47,460 nucleotides of DNA from Caulobacteraceae bacterium (lineage in GTDB: Bacteria; Pseudomonadota; Alphaproteobacteria; Caulobacterales; Caulobacteraceae). The DNA is taken from contig DAIDGR010000039.1 of the NCBI GenBank assembly GCA_027452265.1, positions 1-47,460 of the forward strand. Reading direction: 5' to 3'. Position numbers and translations under genes: made by a program. Positions within the stretch are counted from its first letter, which is position 1, and every line of letters begins with the position of its first letter. This document shows, in pieces, positions 36,059 through 47,460 of the stretch. Below the pieces are notes generated by a model, which saw only the letters and a list, made by a program, of their open reading frames with translations, ran no database searches and was not told the DNA's origin.

Positions 36059-36256
36059 TCAGCTCGCCTTGACCTGCTTGGCGCGCATCACCGTCTTGAT
36101 GCGGGCGATGTCACGACGGACCTCGGCCACGCGGTGGGTCTTCTCCAGCTGCCCTGTCGCGCCCTGAAAGCGCAGGTTGAACTGCTCCTTCTTGAGCGAG
36201 AGCAGTTCGTCGCCGAGCTGGTCAGCGGTCATGCGACGGATGTCCTCAATGGTCAT
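36059..36256 (-). CDS. rpmC: 50S ribosomal protein L29
   Basis: 65 residues, two antiparallel helices. [20 protein letters not shown] and [15 protein letters not shown] are family segments. L29 lies at the tunnel exit beside L23 and helps form the docking site for SRP and trigger factor. ATG 36256 overlaps the rplP TGA by one base. Confidence 0.97.
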   Translation of the reverse strand: MTIEDIRRMTADQLGDELLSLKKEQFNLRFQGATGQLEKTHRVAEVRRDIARIKTVMRAKQVKAS

Positions 36257-36684
36257 CAGGCGGCCTCCACCGCTTCGCCGAGGCGGGTGACGATACGGGT
36301 CTTCACGGGCAACTTGGCCGCGCCCAGGCGCAGCGCCTCACGCGCCACGTCATCGGGGACACCGTCCACCTCGAACATGATCCGGCCCGGCGCCACGCGC
36401 GCGGCCCAGTATTCCACCGCGCCCTTGCCCTTGCCCATGCGGACTTCGGCGGGCTTGTCGGTCACCGGAAGGTCCGGGAAAATCCGGATCCAGACCCGGC
36501 CCTGGCGCTTCATCTGACGCGTGATGGCCCGCCGGGCGGCCTCGATCTGACGCGCGGTCACCCGCTCGGGCTGCAGCGACTTGAGGCCGTGCGAACCAAA
36601 GTTCAGGGAAAAGCCGCCCTTGGACACGCCATGAATGCGGCCCTTGAACTGCTTACGGTGCTTGGTTTTCTTCGGGGAAAGCAT
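36256..36684 (-). CDS. rplP: 50S ribosomal protein L16
   Basis: 142 residues. [39 protein letters not shown] and [16 protein letters not shown] are diagnostic. L16 contacts A-site tRNA near the peptidyl transferase centre. 17 bp after rpsC. The KxRKQFKG-type start and length fit the family well. Confidence 0.98.
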   Translation of the reverse strand: MLSPKKTKHRKQFKGRIHGVSKGGFSLNFGSHGLKSLQPERVTARQIEAARRAITRQMKRQGRVWIRIFPDLPVTDKPAEVRMGKGKGAVEYWAARVAPGRIMFEVDGVPDDVAREALRLGAAKLPVKTRIVTRLGEAVEAA

Positions 36685-36701
36685 GACCAGATCCTAAGGC
36701 G

Positions 36702-37460
36702 TCAGGCGGCCGTGGCTTCACGGCGGTCACGGCGGGGGCCGCGGTCGCTGCGGCCCGGACCCTCACGGCCGGGGCCGTCGCCGGCCGGGCCGGACTCGCT
36801 GGCCAGCCGCTTGTCGAGCGCCATCGGGTCGTGCTCCAGAACCTCGCCTTTGAAGATCCAGGTCTTGACGCCGATGATGCCGTAGGTCGTGCGCGCCTCG
36901 GCGAAGCCAAAGTCGATATCGGCGCGCAGGGTGTGCCGCGGCACACGTCCCTCATGATAGCTTTCCGCGCGGGCGATCTCCGCCCCGCCCAGACGACCCG
37001 CCACCTCAACCCGCACGCCCTTGGCGCCCAGGCGCATGGCCGACTGCATGGCCCGCTTCATGGCCCGGCGGAAGGCGATGCGGCGCTCAAGCTGCTGGGC
37101 GATGTTCTCGGCCACCAGCTGGGCGTCCGTCTCGGGCTTGCGCACCTCGACGATGTTCAGGTGCACCTCGCCCTCGGTCATGGCGGCGAGGTCCGAGCGC
37201 AGCTTCTCGATGTCCGCGCCCTTCTTGCCAATGATGACGCCGGGGCGGGCCGAATAGATCGTCACCCGGCACTTCTTGTGCGGGCGCTCGATGATGATGC
37301 GCGAGACGCCGGCCTGGGCCAGGCGCTTCTTCAGCTCCTTGCGCAGACGGATGTCGTCGTGCAGCAGGCGCGAATAATCGTCGCCGCTCGCGAACCAGCG
37401 GCTGTCCCAGGTGCGGTTGATGCCCAGGCGCAGGCCGATCGGATTGACCTTCTGACCCAT
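36702..37460 (-). CDS. rpsC: 30S ribosomal protein S3
   Basis: 252 residues. [20 protein letters not shown], the KH domain [17 protein letters not shown] and the [20 protein letters not shown] block identify S3, which lines the mRNA entry channel. About 30 residues of Gly/Arg/Asp-rich tail ([20 protein letters not shown]) extend the C-terminus. ATG 37460 overlaps the rplV TGA by one base. Confidence 0.98.
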   Translation of the reverse strand: MGQKVNPIGLRLGINRTWDSRWFASGDDYSRLLHDDIRLRKELKKRLAQAGVSRIIIERPHKKCRVTIYSARPGVIIGKKGADIEKLRSDLAAMTEGEVHLNIVEVRKPETDAQLVAENIAQQLERRIAFRRAMKRAMQSAMRLGAKGVRVEVAGRLGGAEIARAESYHEGRVPRHTLRADIDFGFAEARTTYGIIGVKTWIFKGEVLEHDPMALDKRLASESGPAGDGPGREGPGRSDRGPRRDRREATAA

Positions 37461-37840
37461 CAGACCGCCTCGCCCATTTCACGCACCACGATCGTGATCT
37501 CCGAGAACGGCTTCTCAATCCGCGAGGCGCGGCCGCGCGCCCGCGCCGAGAAGCGCTTCATGACCAGGTTGCGGCCGACATAGGCCTGGGCGACGACCAG
37601 ATTGTCGATGTCCAGACCGTGATTGTTCTCCGCGTTGGAGATGGCCGCATAGAGCGCCTTGCGCACATCGCTGGCGATGCGCTTGGGGCTGAACTCCAAT
37701 TCGTTCAGGGCCCGCTGGACCTTGAGCCCGCGGATCGACTGGGCGACGAGATTGAGCTTGCGCGCACTGGTGCGCAGGCTGCGCACCTTGCTCATGGCCT
37801 CGCTCTGGCCCACGCGGCGCGGATTGACCGGCTTGCCCAT
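37460..37840 (-). CDS. rplV: 50S ribosomal protein L22
   Basis: 126 residues. [20 protein letters not shown] near residue 24 and the tunnel beta-hairpin region ([20 protein letters not shown]) are diagnostic. L22 lines the exit tunnel, where its hairpin takes part in macrolide action and stalling. 2 bp after rpsS. Confidence 0.98.
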   Translation of the reverse strand: MGKPVNPRRVGQSEAMSKVRSLRTSARKLNLVAQSIRGLKVQRALNELEFSPKRIASDVRKALYAAISNAENNHGLDIDNLVVAQAYVGRNLVMKRFSARARGRASRIEKPFSEITIVVREMGEAV

Positions 37841-37842
37841 GG

Positions 37843-38121
37843 CTACTTCCTCTTGGCCTTCTTGTCCGCGGCGTGACCCGGGAAATACCGGGTGGGCGCG
37901 AACTCGCCGAACTTCATGCCCACCATGTCCTCGCTGACGAGGACCGGGACGTGCTTCTGGCCGTTGTGAACGCCAAAGGTCAGGCCGACGAACTGCGGCA
38001 TGATGGTCGAACGGCGCGACCAGGTCTTGATGACCTCCTTGCGGCCAGACGCCTGGACGGCGTCCGCCTTCTTCAGGAGGTAGCCGTCGACGAACGGGCC
38101 TTTCCAGACGGAACGGGTCAT
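37843..38121 (-). CDS. rpsS: 30S ribosomal protein S19
   Basis: 92 residues, standard length. [20 protein letters not shown] and [20 protein letters not shown], then [20 protein letters not shown], are all diagnostic. S19 forms a complex with S13 in the 30S head near the A site. ATG at 38121, 4 bp after rplB. Confidence 0.99.
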   Translation of the reverse strand: MTRSVWKGPFVDGYLLKKADAVQASGRKEVIKTWSRRSTIMPQFVGLTFGVHNGQKHVPVLVSEDMVGMKFGEFAPTRYFPGHAADKKAKRK

Positions 38122-38125
38122 GGAC

Positions 38126-38962
38126 TTAGCGGGCCTTCTTCACGTGGCGAGAGCGGATGATGAACTTGTCCGTGGTCTTGTTGACGCGGGTCTTGCGTCC
38201 CTTGGTGGGCTTGCCCCACGGCGTCACCGGGTGACGACCGCCGGAGGTGCGCCCCTCGCCCCCGCCGTGCGGGTGATCGATCGGGTTCATGGCCACGCCG
38301 CGGACGTGCGGACGACGGCCCTTGTGACGCACGCGGCCAGCCTTGCCGAGCACCTCGTTCATGTGATCGGGGTTGGACACCGCGCCGACCGTCGCCATGC
38401 AGGTGTCCGGCACCATACGCAGTTCGCCCGAGTTCAGGCGGATCTGGGCGTAACCGGCGTCGCGGCCGACCAGTTGCGCGTAAGCCCCGGCCGAGCGGGC
38501 GATCTGCCCACCCTTTTGCGGCTTCAGCTCGACATTGTGGATGATCGTGCCGATCGGCAGTCCGCGCAGCGGCGAGGCGTTGCCCGGCTTCACGTCCACC
38601 TTCTCACCGGCGACGATCTCGTCGCCCACCTTCAGGCGCTGAGGGGCCAGGATATAGGCCAGTTCGCCGTCCTCATACTTGATGAGGGCGATGAAAGCGG
38701 TGCGGTTCGGATCATATTCCAGCCGCTCGACGACGGCGCTGACGCCCCACTTGCGACGCTTGAAATCGACCACGCGATACAGGCGCTTGGCGCCGCCGCC
38801 GCGGAAGCGTGTCGAGATACGTCCACCGCCACCCCGGCCGCCGGACTTGGTCAGCCCCTCGACGAGGCTCTTCTCGGGACGACCCTTGTGCAGCTCCGAA
38901 CGGTCGACCAGCACAAGGCCGCGACGCGAGGGAGAGGTCGGGTTGAATTGCTTGAGCGCCAT
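38126..38962 (-). CDS. rplB: 50S ribosomal protein L2
   Basis: 278 residues. L2 is needed for subunit joining and peptidyl transferase activity. Conserved [20 protein letters not shown], the His in [20 protein letters not shown] (equivalent to the E. coli His229) and the Lys/Arg-rich end [11 protein letters not shown] are all present. It has the full three-part structure (OB fold, SH3-like, C-terminal extension). 5 bp after rplW, 4 bp before rpsS. Confidence 0.99.
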   Translation of the reverse strand: MALKQFNPTSPSRRGLVLVDRSELHKGRPEKSLVEGLTKSGGRGGGGRISTRFRGGGAKRLYRVVDFKRRKWGVSAVVERLEYDPNRTAFIALIKYEDGELAYILAPQRLKVGDEIVAGEKVDVKPGNASPLRGLPIGTIIHNVELKPQKGGQIARSAGAYAQLVGRDAGYAQIRLNSGELRMVPDTCMATVGAVSNPDHMNEVLGKAGRVRHKGRRPHVRGVAMNPIDHPHGGGEGRTSGGRHPVTPWGKPTKGRKTRVNKTTDKFIIRSRHVKKAR

Positions 38963-38967
38963 CGACC

Positions 38968-39264
38968 TCAGAGCCCCGTGGTGATGTCGATCGACTGGCC
39001 CTCTTGCAGGGTCACGATCGCCTTCTTGATGTCCGACCGCCGGCCCGGACGGCCGCGGAAGCGCTTGGTCTTGCCCTTCTGGACGAGGGTGTTGACCTTC
39101 ACCACCTTGACCTTGAACAGCTCTTCAACGGCCACGGCGATGGTCTCCTTGTCAGCGTCGAGCGCGACCTTGAAGACCACCTTGTTCTGCTCGGAGAGCT
39201 GCGTCGCCTTCTCGGTGATGAGGGGCGCCAGAATGGTGTCGTAATGACGGGGTGTCGCGGCCAT
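38968..39264 (-). CDS. rplW: 50S ribosomal protein L23
   Basis: 98 residues. [40 protein letters not shown] and [20 protein letters not shown] are diagnostic. L23 is the tunnel-exit docking protein for trigger factor and SRP. ATG 39264 is 2 bp after the rplD stop; rplB follows after 5 bp. Confidence 0.98.
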   Translation of the reverse strand: MAATPRHYDTILAPLITEKATQLSEQNKVVFKVALDADKETIAVAVEELFKVKVVKVNTLVQKGKTKRFRGRPGRRSDIKKAIVTLQEGQSIDITTGL

Positions 39265-39266
39265 GG

Positions 39267-39905
39267 TCAGGCGGCCTCTTTCGCCGGGAAGCGCGCCTCG
39301 ATCGCCTCGACCGCTTCGCGCGTAAGCACGAGAGTCTGACGACGCAGCACGTCGTAAACGTTGAGCCCCGCATTGGGCAGGACATCGATATTGGGGATGT
39401 TGCGCGCGGCGAGGCCGAAATTGGCCTCCACCTGGCTGCCCGCGATGATCAGGGCATTGGTCAGGCCGAGCTTGGCCAGGCTGCCCTTGAGCGAAGCGGT
39501 CTTGGGGGCGTCGAGCGCGGCCGCCTCGAGCACCATGAGCTGGCCGTTCTTGGCCTTGGCCGAGAGGGCATGGCGCAGAGCCAGGGCCCGGACCTGCTTG
39601 GGCAGGGAGAAGGCGTGGCTGCGGACGACCGGGCCGTGCGCCTTGGCGCCGCCGACGAACTGAGCCGCCCGCCGCGAACCGTGGCGGGCCCCGCCGGTGC
39701 CCTTCTGCTTATACATCTTCTTGCCGGTGCGCGAGACCTCGTTGCGCACCTGGATCTTGTGCGTCCCGGCGCGGCGCTTGGCGAGCTGCCAGGTGACGCA
39801 GCGCTGCAGGATATCGTCACGGATATCGGCAATGCCGAAGATGTCGTCGCGCAACTCGACCGTCTTGGCCTGAGCGCCGTCCAGAGTGATGGCCTTGAGC
39901 TTCAT
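39267..39905 (-). CDS. rplD: 50S ribosomal protein L4
   Basis: 212 residues. [20 protein letters not shown] (around 64-83) is the long loop that reaches the exit tunnel; [20 protein letters not shown] follows. In E. coli L4 also represses the S10 operon by acting on its leader; here the leader is different (see the rpsJ leader). ATG 39905 overlaps the rplC TGA by one base (TGATG). Confidence 0.98.
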   Translation of the reverse strand: MKLKAITLDGAQAKTVELRDDIFGIADIRDDILQRCVTWQLAKRRAGTHKIQVRNEVSRTGKKMYKQKGTGGARHGSRRAAQFVGGAKAHGPVVRSHAFSLPKQVRALALRHALSAKAKNGQLMVLEAAALDAPKTASLKGSLAKLGLTNALIIAGSQVEANFGLAARNIPNIDVLPNAGLNVYDVLRRQTLVLTREAVEAIEARFPAKEAA

Positions 39906-40702
39906 CAGGCGTCTCCCTCGGTGGCGTCGTTCGGCGCGGCGGCTTGGGTTTCAGACGCAACGGCCTCGGTCACGGCGACTTCAGGCGCGGCGTTCTCTTC
40001 GACGACGGCCTCAGGCGCGGCGGCGCCCCGCGCCTTGATGGCGCCCGGATGAGGCGCCTCGGCCGGGAGAGGAGCCTTCACCGCATCGCGAATGCGCACA
40101 TAGCCGCCCTCGGCGCCGGGCACCGCGCCCTTCACCAGGATCAGCCCGCGCTCCACGTCGACCTTGTAAATGGTCAGGTTGAGGGTCGTGACCGTGTCCT
40201 GGCCCATATGGCCGGCCATCTTCTTGTTCTTGAACACCTTGCCAGGATCCTGGCGCTGGCCCGTCGAGCCGTGCGCCCGGTGCGACACAGACACCCCGTG
40301 GGTGGCGCGCATGCCGCCGAAGTTCCAGCGCTTCATGGCGCCAGCGAAACCCTTACCCACCGTGACGCCGGCGATATCGACCTTCTGGCCCGGCACGAAG
40401 TGGTCGGCGGTGAACTCGGCGCCGACATCGATGAGGTTGTCTTCGGAGACGCGGAACTCGGTGACGAAACGCTTGGGCTCGACCTGGGCCTTGGCGAACT
40501 GGCCGCGCAGGGCCTGATCGGTGTTCTTCGGCTTGCGCGAGCCCGCGCCGAGCTGGAGAGCCACATAGCCGTCGCGGGCCTTGGTGCGCTGACCGGTCAC
40601 CTGACAGCCGTCGAGGCTGAGCACGGTGACAGGCACGTGTGACCCGGCTTCGTCGAAGAAGCGGGTCATTCCGAGTTTCTTGGCGATGATGCCGGTACGC
40701 AT
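39905..40702 (-). CDS. rplC: 50S ribosomal protein L3 with long C-terminal extension
   Basis: 265 residues, about 55 more than E. coli L3. The core has [20 protein letters not shown], the [20 protein letters not shown] loop near the peptidyl transferase centre and the [20 protein letters not shown] block, including the Gln that PrmB methylates in E. coli (QRQDPG). Residues from about 215 on are an Ala/Glu/Pro-rich acidic tail. L3 is an assembly initiator. ATG at 40702, 12 bp after rpsJ. Confidence 0.98.
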   Translation of the reverse strand: MRTGIIAKKLGMTRFFDEAGSHVPVTVLSLDGCQVTGQRTKARDGYVALQLGAGSRKPKNTDQALRGQFAKAQVEPKRFVTEFRVSEDNLIDVGAEFTADHFVPGQKVDIAGVTVGKGFAGAMKRWNFGGMRATHGVSVSHRAHGSTGQRQDPGKVFKNKKMAGHMGQDTVTTLNLTIYKVDVERGLILVKGAVPGAEGGYVRIRDAVKAPLPAEAPHPGAIKARGAAAPEAVVEENAAPEVAVTEAVASETQAAAPNDATEGDA

Positions 40703-40714
40703 GTTCGGCGGCCC

Positions 40715-41023
<309 letters not shown>

Positions 41024-41129
41024 CTCGTGTGACTTCACCTTTGCCCAGGCCGACCGAGCCCTGAAGCGCCCAACTTTTCAAAGACCAACTCGCTGCCCCC
41101 TTTTGGAGGGGCGGCCGAACGCGAGAGTC

Positions 41130-41222
41130 CGCAAAAACGAATGGCCCGCGCGGAAAGCCGCGAGGGCCCAAATCGCGAGGGATCGGCGGGTTTCCACCGC
41201 CAGAGCTCCGATTCGTTTTGCG
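41130..41222 (-). promoter_or_regulatory. Candidate structured leader RNA of the S10 operon
   Basis: Minus-strand RNA, 5' to 3': P1 strand (41222-41211), then hairpin P2 (GGCGG/CCGCC, 41201-41185), then hairpin P3 (41168-41143: ten pairs, one C-U mismatch, loop CUUU), then AUUCGUUUUUGCGG. The last stretch (41142-41130) pairs with the first P1 strand over 12 bp with one bulged base. So P1 closes a junction around P2 and P3, and it includes the U-rich run after P3 that would make P3 a terminator. A further small stem (41097-41111) and a pair that could cover the ribosome binding site (41062-41066 with 41033-41037) lie downstream. Attenuation or autoregulation is inferred. Confidence 0.55.
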
Positions 41223-41284
41223 AACCGCGTCTGCTCCGTCCCTTCTCAAGGTGAAGCACAGCCGGTTCTCATCAAGAGGCGCGG

Positions 41285-41313
41285 TTACTAGTCGCCACTG
41301 GGGGCCGCGTCAA
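41285..41313 (-). promoter_or_regulatory. Predicted promoter of the S10 operon
   Basis: On the minus strand TTGACG (41308-41313), a 17-bp spacer and TAGTAA (41285-41290) give a near-consensus sigma-70 site, predicting a start near 41278 and a 255-nt leader to rpsJ. The rest of the 420-bp gap between rpsJ and the next gene (41024-41443) holds the structured element and, at 41349-41365, a small inverted repeat CGCTGC/GCAGCG; no gene was seen. Confidence 0.6.
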
Positions 41314-41443
41314 GGGCGAGCGGGCGGCGCGCGAGAGCCTGCCAACACGCTGCGACTTGCAGCGCGGCCCGGCCCATGATCAGACTTCCCTCACGGGAGT
41401 TCGCGTCAGACGAACCCCAGACATTTCGAGGGAGCGATCGCGC

Positions 41444-41872
41444 ATGGCCATTTGGCGCGGAGTCTTGCGACGCCTGGGAACGGGCCTTGGGCTGGCGGTC
41501 GTGATCGCCGGGCCGGCCTTGGCGGCGAGCCCCCGCGCGCCTGAGGATCTGGCCCTTGATCCTTCCGCGGCGGGCGCGGCGGCCGCACAGGTGCAGGCCG
41601 CCCGCACAGCGGGTCTCAGCGCCGCCTTCTCCGCCGCCGTCGCCTGGCGCGCGGCCGGGTTCCTGACCCCGGCCCTGCGAAGGCCCATCGCGGACGCGGA
41701 GATCCCGGTGGCGGCGCAGGCCTCCGCCACCCTGGCGGCTGACCCCCTGCACAAGGCCAAGGACCTGCGCGGCGCCGATCCGGCGCTGCGCCACCTGATG
41801 GATCACTATGACGGCGGCGCCCCCCTGGCCCTCGCCGCACGCGCCACGAGCGGCCATCCGCACCGGGGCTGA
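41444..41872 (+). CDS. Exported protein of unknown function
   Basis: 142 residues. The N-terminus is a classical signal peptide (WRGVLRRLGTGLGLAVVIAG, cleavage near PALAA), so the mature protein of about 115 residues should be periplasmic or secreted. It is Ala-rich, has no cysteine or metal motif and was not recognised. The ATG at 41444 follows GAGGGAG (41428-41434) at 9 nt. It is the first of three consecutive exported proteins on this strand, which face away from the S10 operon. The 277-bp gap after it shows no gene, tRNA or clear promoter. Confidence 0.65.
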   Translation: MAIWRGVLRRLGTGLGLAVVIAGPALAASPRAPEDLALDPSAAGAAAAQVQAARTAGLSAAFSAAVAWRAAGFLTPALRRPIADAEIPVAAQASATLAADPLHKAKDLRGADPALRHLMDHYDGGAPLALAARATSGHPHRG

Positions 41873-42149
41873 GCCCCTTAAGCGCGCACAGCCCGCGGCG
41901 CGGCGCGTCGAGCGCTGGACAAGACGGGATCGTCCGGGCCACGACTTGGCCGCATTGGTCGCGGCGAGTGAAACGTGTGAGCCAGAGTCCCTATCGCCGC
42001 CCCCGATCTCCCGCAGGCTTTTCAGGGCGTTGCGTCTGGACGGAACCCACCCGGCGCTTCGCAATGCGCTCAAGGCGTTTGAGACGGGATACGATCCAAC
42101 GTCTTCGCCGGCTCCACGAACACGCATCGCGCTCTGGGACTGACCGGGC

Positions 42150-43100
42150 GTGAGTGCGATCCGCACGAGGCGCGCAGCCCGCCGTAACGGCCTTGCCCTA
42201 GGGCTTTCGGCCCTGGCCCATTTGGCGGTCGTGCTTCTGGTGATGGGCGAATCGGTGCGGCCCTATGACCTGCCCGCGCCCGAGGCCCCGCCAATCCAGA
42301 TGGAGATCACTCCGCCGATTGAGCCGGTGGAGATTCCCCCGCGCCTGCGCGAGAAGCTCAGACAGGACGAAACGCCCCAACCGCTCAAGCCGGTCCCGAC
42401 GCCGACTGAGATCCCCCAGAAAACGCCGGCCCCGACCACGGCGACGCCTGCCATCAAGCTCAGCCCAGTCAAGGCCGCCTCCGCCCGTCCAAGCCCGACA
42501 GTCACCAGCCGGGCGCCGATCAGCGCCCAGCTCAACGCCACGGCGATTCCCGACCTCGCGCCCACGCCGGCGCCGCCCGCGCCCCTCGCCGCGGCCACGC
42601 CCGCCCCAATCGCCATGCCCAAGCTCAACCTGCACAAATCGGAGAAGCAGGCGCCTGCCGGGGTGCCGACCCTGCCCCTGGCCCCTCCCCCGCCGCCGGG
42701 AGGCGCGCAGAGCGGCGGCGGCGCCCCGTCGTTCGGCGGATCGCGTCTTCAGGGCCTTTCACCCTATCCTGGCGGCGTGATGCCAGGCGGTGGGGCGGGG
42801 CTGCGCGGCTCCCTGGTGGGCTGCGCCAATGCCGAGGCGGCGCATCTGAGCGCGGTGGAACGGGCGCGCTGCGCCACCATGTTCGGCGCGGATATCGCCC
42901 ACGCGCCCCGGTTCGACGGCATCTCCGCCGAGAAGCGCGCCGGGTTCGACGCCCAGGTGCAGAAATCCAACGCCTGGAAACAATATCGCGACGGCGTTCC
43001 GGCCAACGGCTCGGCGCACGACCCGATCTCCATGGAGAAGAACAGCGGTCCGCCCCAAGGGCTCTATCAGGACTATAAGGATGCCACCCAGCCCAAGTGA
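42150..43100 (+). CDS. TonB-like N-terminus, Pro-rich periplasmic protein of unknown function
   Basis: 316 residues, GTG start at 42150 (no strong ribosome binding site). Residues 1-33 are Arg-rich then one hydrophobic helix (LALGLSALAHLAVVLLVM), like the anchor of TonB. Then comes a Pro/Ala-rich span (about 40-195) with PxxP repeats, long enough to reach across the periplasm, and a small C-terminal domain of about 90 residues holding two Cys (VGCANAEAAHLSAVERARC) and ending YQDYKDATQPK. This is not the TonB C-terminal domain, so an energy-transducer role is not supported. Family not recognised. Overlaps the next gene by 20 bp. Confidence 0.75.
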   Translation: MSAIRTRRAARRNGLALGLSALAHLAVVLLVMGESVRPYDLPAPEAPPIQMEITPPIEPVEIPPRLREKLRQDETPQPLKPVPTPTEIPQKTPAPTTATPAIKLSPVKAASARPSPTVTSRAPISAQLNATAIPDLAPTPAPPAPLAAATPAPIAMPKLNLHKSEKQAPAGVPTLPLAPPPPPGGAQSGGGAPSFGGSRLQGLSPYPGGVMPGGGAGLRGSLVGCANAEAAHLSAVERARCATMFGADIAHAPRFDGISAEKRAGFDAQVQKSNAWKQYRDGVPANGSAHDPISMEKNSGPPQGLYQDYKDATQPK

Positions 43101-43551
43101 CCCGCGGCGGTTCGCCGCCCTCGCCCCGGCCCTCATCTTGCTTCTCGCGCCCGCCGTCCGGGCCGCGCCGGAGACCATCCGGCCTGGCTATTGGGAAGCC
43201 CATGAACGGGTCCTCTCGCCGATCCATGAGGACAAGACCGAACGGCGCTGCATCGCCGCCAAGGACGTGGCCCGATTCATGACCTGCTACATCAACCATC
43301 ATTATAGCTGTCAGTGTACGGATCAGTCCTACGCCGACGGCAAGATCCGCTATCAGGGCGTCTGCGTCGACGCCAAGGGCCGGCAGGTGCAGATCCAGGG
43401 CCAGGGCGCCTACACCCCGGACACGCTTCACCTCGAGGCCGAAGTGACCTTCAGCCTGGCGGGCCTTCCCATCATCGGCCGCGCCGCCACCGACGCGCAC
43501 CGCATCGCCGACCAGTGCCCGGTTGACAGCCCCGAGACGCCCAAACCCTGA
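43081..43551 (+). CDS. Periplasmic DUF3617-like protein
   Basis: 156 residues. Signal peptide (ALAPALILLLAPAVRA, cleavage before APETIRPG), then the IRPGYWE opening seen in DUF3617 proteins (PGLWE-type). Six cysteines (in RRCIAAK, FMTCYIN, YSCQCTD, QGVCVDA and DQCPVDS) suggest disulfides in the oxidising periplasm. DUF3617 members are small exported proteins without known function. The ATG lies inside the end of the previous gene (20-bp overlap), suggesting coupled translation. Confidence 0.7.
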   Translation: MPPSPSDPRRFAALAPALILLLAPAVRAAPETIRPGYWEAHERVLSPIHEDKTERRCIAAKDVARFMTCYINHHYSCQCTDQSYADGKIRYQGVCVDAKGRQVQIQGQGAYTPDTLHLEAEVTFSLAGLPIIGRAATDAHRIADQCPVDSPETPKP

Positions 43552-43676
43552 CGGCGCACGTCGTCCTTTAGGCCAGCGCCGGTTTCAGAGGCTTGCCGCC
43601 GGGCGAGGACGTCCCATTCTGACCCATCGGCGATTCCCGATCCCACCGGCGTCGCTGCGCCCCGACCCGCCCGGAC

Positions 43677-44261
43677 ATGACCATGCAAACCTATCTCGTC
43701 TCGGCCGCCCTCGTTGCCCTGGCGGAGATGGGCGATCGCACCCAGCTGCTGGCGATCATGCTGGCGAGCCGCTATCGCGCGCCGGTCCCGATCCTGGCCG
43801 GCATCCTGGCCGCAACCCTCGCCAACCATGCTCTGGCGGCCCTGGCCGGCTTCTATCTTTCGAACCTGCTCTCGGCGCCGTGGTTCAGGTACGCCGTGTC
43901 GGCCTCCTTCGTCGCCATGGCCGCCTGGGCCCTGATCCCGGACACGGCCGGCGACGAGGCGGAGGGGCCCGCCCCATCGCGCCGGGGCGTGTTCTGGGCC
44001 ACGGCCATCGCCTTCTTCCTGGTGGAAATGGGCGACAAGACGCAGATCGCGACGGCCGCCCTGGCCGCGCGCTTTCATGAGGTCATATGGGTCGCAGCGG
44101 GCACCGCCAGCGGAATGATGCTGGCCAATATCCCGGCCGTGTGGCTGGGCGAGCGCGTCACCCGTATCCTGCCGATGGCCGCCCTGCGCATCGCGGCTGC
44201 CGCCGTCTACCTCATCCTTGGCGTCCTGGGCCTCGCCCAGACCGCCGGCTGGATCCGATAG
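43677..44261 (+). CDS. TMEM165/GDT1 family membrane transporter
   Basis: 194 residues, six or so membrane helices in two halves. Each half has the family signature: EMGDRTQLLAIMLASRY near residue 17 and EMGDKTQIATAALAARF near 121 (E-x-G-D-[KR]-T). Members move Mn2+ or Ca2+ against protons; bacterial relatives are manganese exporters, but the ion here is inferred. No manganese (yybP-ykoY) riboswitch was found upstream. ATG 43677 (another at 43683). Converges on rpoC with a strong hairpin in the gap. Confidence 0.9.
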   Translation: MTMQTYLVSAALVALAEMGDRTQLLAIMLASRYRAPVPILAGILAATLANHALAALAGFYLSNLLSAPWFRYAVSASFVAMAAWALIPDTAGDEAEGPAPSRRGVFWATAIAFFLVEMGDKTQIATAALAARFHEVIWVAAGTASGMMLANIPAVWLGERVTRILPMAALRIAAAAVYLILGVLGLAQTAGWIR

Positions 44262-44271
44262 GACGTCGAGC

Positions 44272-44302
44272 CGTGAGGGTCGCGGCGGCCGCGACCCTCA
44301 CG
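44272..44302. terminator. 14-bp perfect hairpin between rpoC and the GDT1 gene
   Basis: CGTGAGGGTCGCGG (44272-44285) and its exact complement (44289-44302) with loop CGG lie in the 67-bp gap between convergent stops. It is the longest perfect stem noticed in the window and can serve both directions, but neither side has a T-run, so it may be a barrier to decay or a Rho-linked stop. Confidence 0.55.
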
Positions 44303-44328
44303 CGCCCAGGAACGCGGTTGGCGCCGGA

Positions 44329-47460
<3,132 letters not shown>

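Noticed and set aside
41024-41443. tRNA or rRNA gene in the largest intergenic gap
   Set aside because: No cloverleaf with acceptor stem and T-loop sequence was found; the structure seen is a different multibranch.
41808-42143. Possible 111-residue gene between the small exported protein and the Pro-rich protein
   Set aside because: Overlaps the upstream gene, has no ribosome binding site or recognisable segment, and an irregular composition; treated as non-coding.
43552-43676. Manganese (yybP-ykoY) riboswitch upstream of the GDT1-type gene
   Set aside because: The conserved GGGGAGUAG-type core was not found in the 125-bp gap; only ordinary G+C-rich sequence is present.

Overview
This is a high-G+C window whose gene content and order point to an alphaproteobacterium, most likely in the Caulobacterales (inference, no database search made). 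The main evidence is an S10-spc-alpha ribosomal supercluster in the alphaproteobacterial arrangement: secY-adk-rpsM, a short adenylate kinase without a LID insert, and no rpmJ after secY. An ATP12-type F1 assembly chaperone, an alphaproteobacterial-style PccB and a CYP153-type P450 agree with this.

Layout. (1) 1-4.0 kb, minus strand: a small membrane-anchored unknown, a TauE/SafE permease, PccB and ATP12. (2) 4.1-6.9 kb, plus strand: a translationally coupled DUF1800-DUF1501 pair. (3) 6.9-9.0 kb, minus: an SDR oxidoreductase and an exported NAD-epimerase-fold protein. (4) 9.2-12.4 kb, plus: two tandem paralogous TPR-glycosyltransferases. (5) 12.4-15.4 kb, minus: rarA and two RluA-family pseudouridine synthases, joined by one-base TGATG overlaps. 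(6) 15.5-21.6 kb, plus: a MerR-TipAS regulator, a CYP153-like P450, a diiron ferritin-like protein, a glutathione S-transferase with a C-terminal extension and a type-B carboxylesterase. (7) 21.6-24.4 kb, minus: a periplasmic HtrA protease and a Tet-type MFS exporter. (8) 24.6-26.6 kb, plus: an exported S9 peptidase. (9) 26.7-41.0 kb, minus: 28 genes from rpsJ to rplQ, with rpoA, secY and adk inside. (10) 41.4-44.3 kb, plus: three exported proteins of unknown function and a TMEM165/GDT1 transporter. (11) 44.3 kb to the end, minus: the C-terminal three quarters of rpoC.

The ribosomal block is the coherent functional unit: 25 ribosomal proteins, RNA polymerase alpha, the Sec translocon channel and adenylate kinase, packed with many one-base stop/start overlaps. 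Promoter-like sites lie before rpsJ and before rpsM. The rpsL-rpsG-fusA-tuf genes that often sit between rpoC and rpsJ are absent here; an opposite-strand block of four genes takes their place.

The most unusual signal is not a protein. Downstream of a TTGACG-N17-TAGTAA promoter, the rpsJ leader (about 255 nt) can fold into a multibranched RNA: a 12-bp long-range stem encloses two hairpins, and that stem pairs with the U-rich stretch that follows a terminator-like hairpin. This looks like a candidate attenuator or autoregulatory leader for the S10 operon. A second structured gap lies between rpoA and rplQ. Other points of interest are the P450/diiron/GST cluster, an Asp-to-Cys change in one of the two TPR-glycosyltransferases, a four-tract G-quadruplex motif between divergent genes, and TTG starts for rpsM and adk. 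No rRNA, tRNA, insertion sequence, prophage or CRISPR array was seen.
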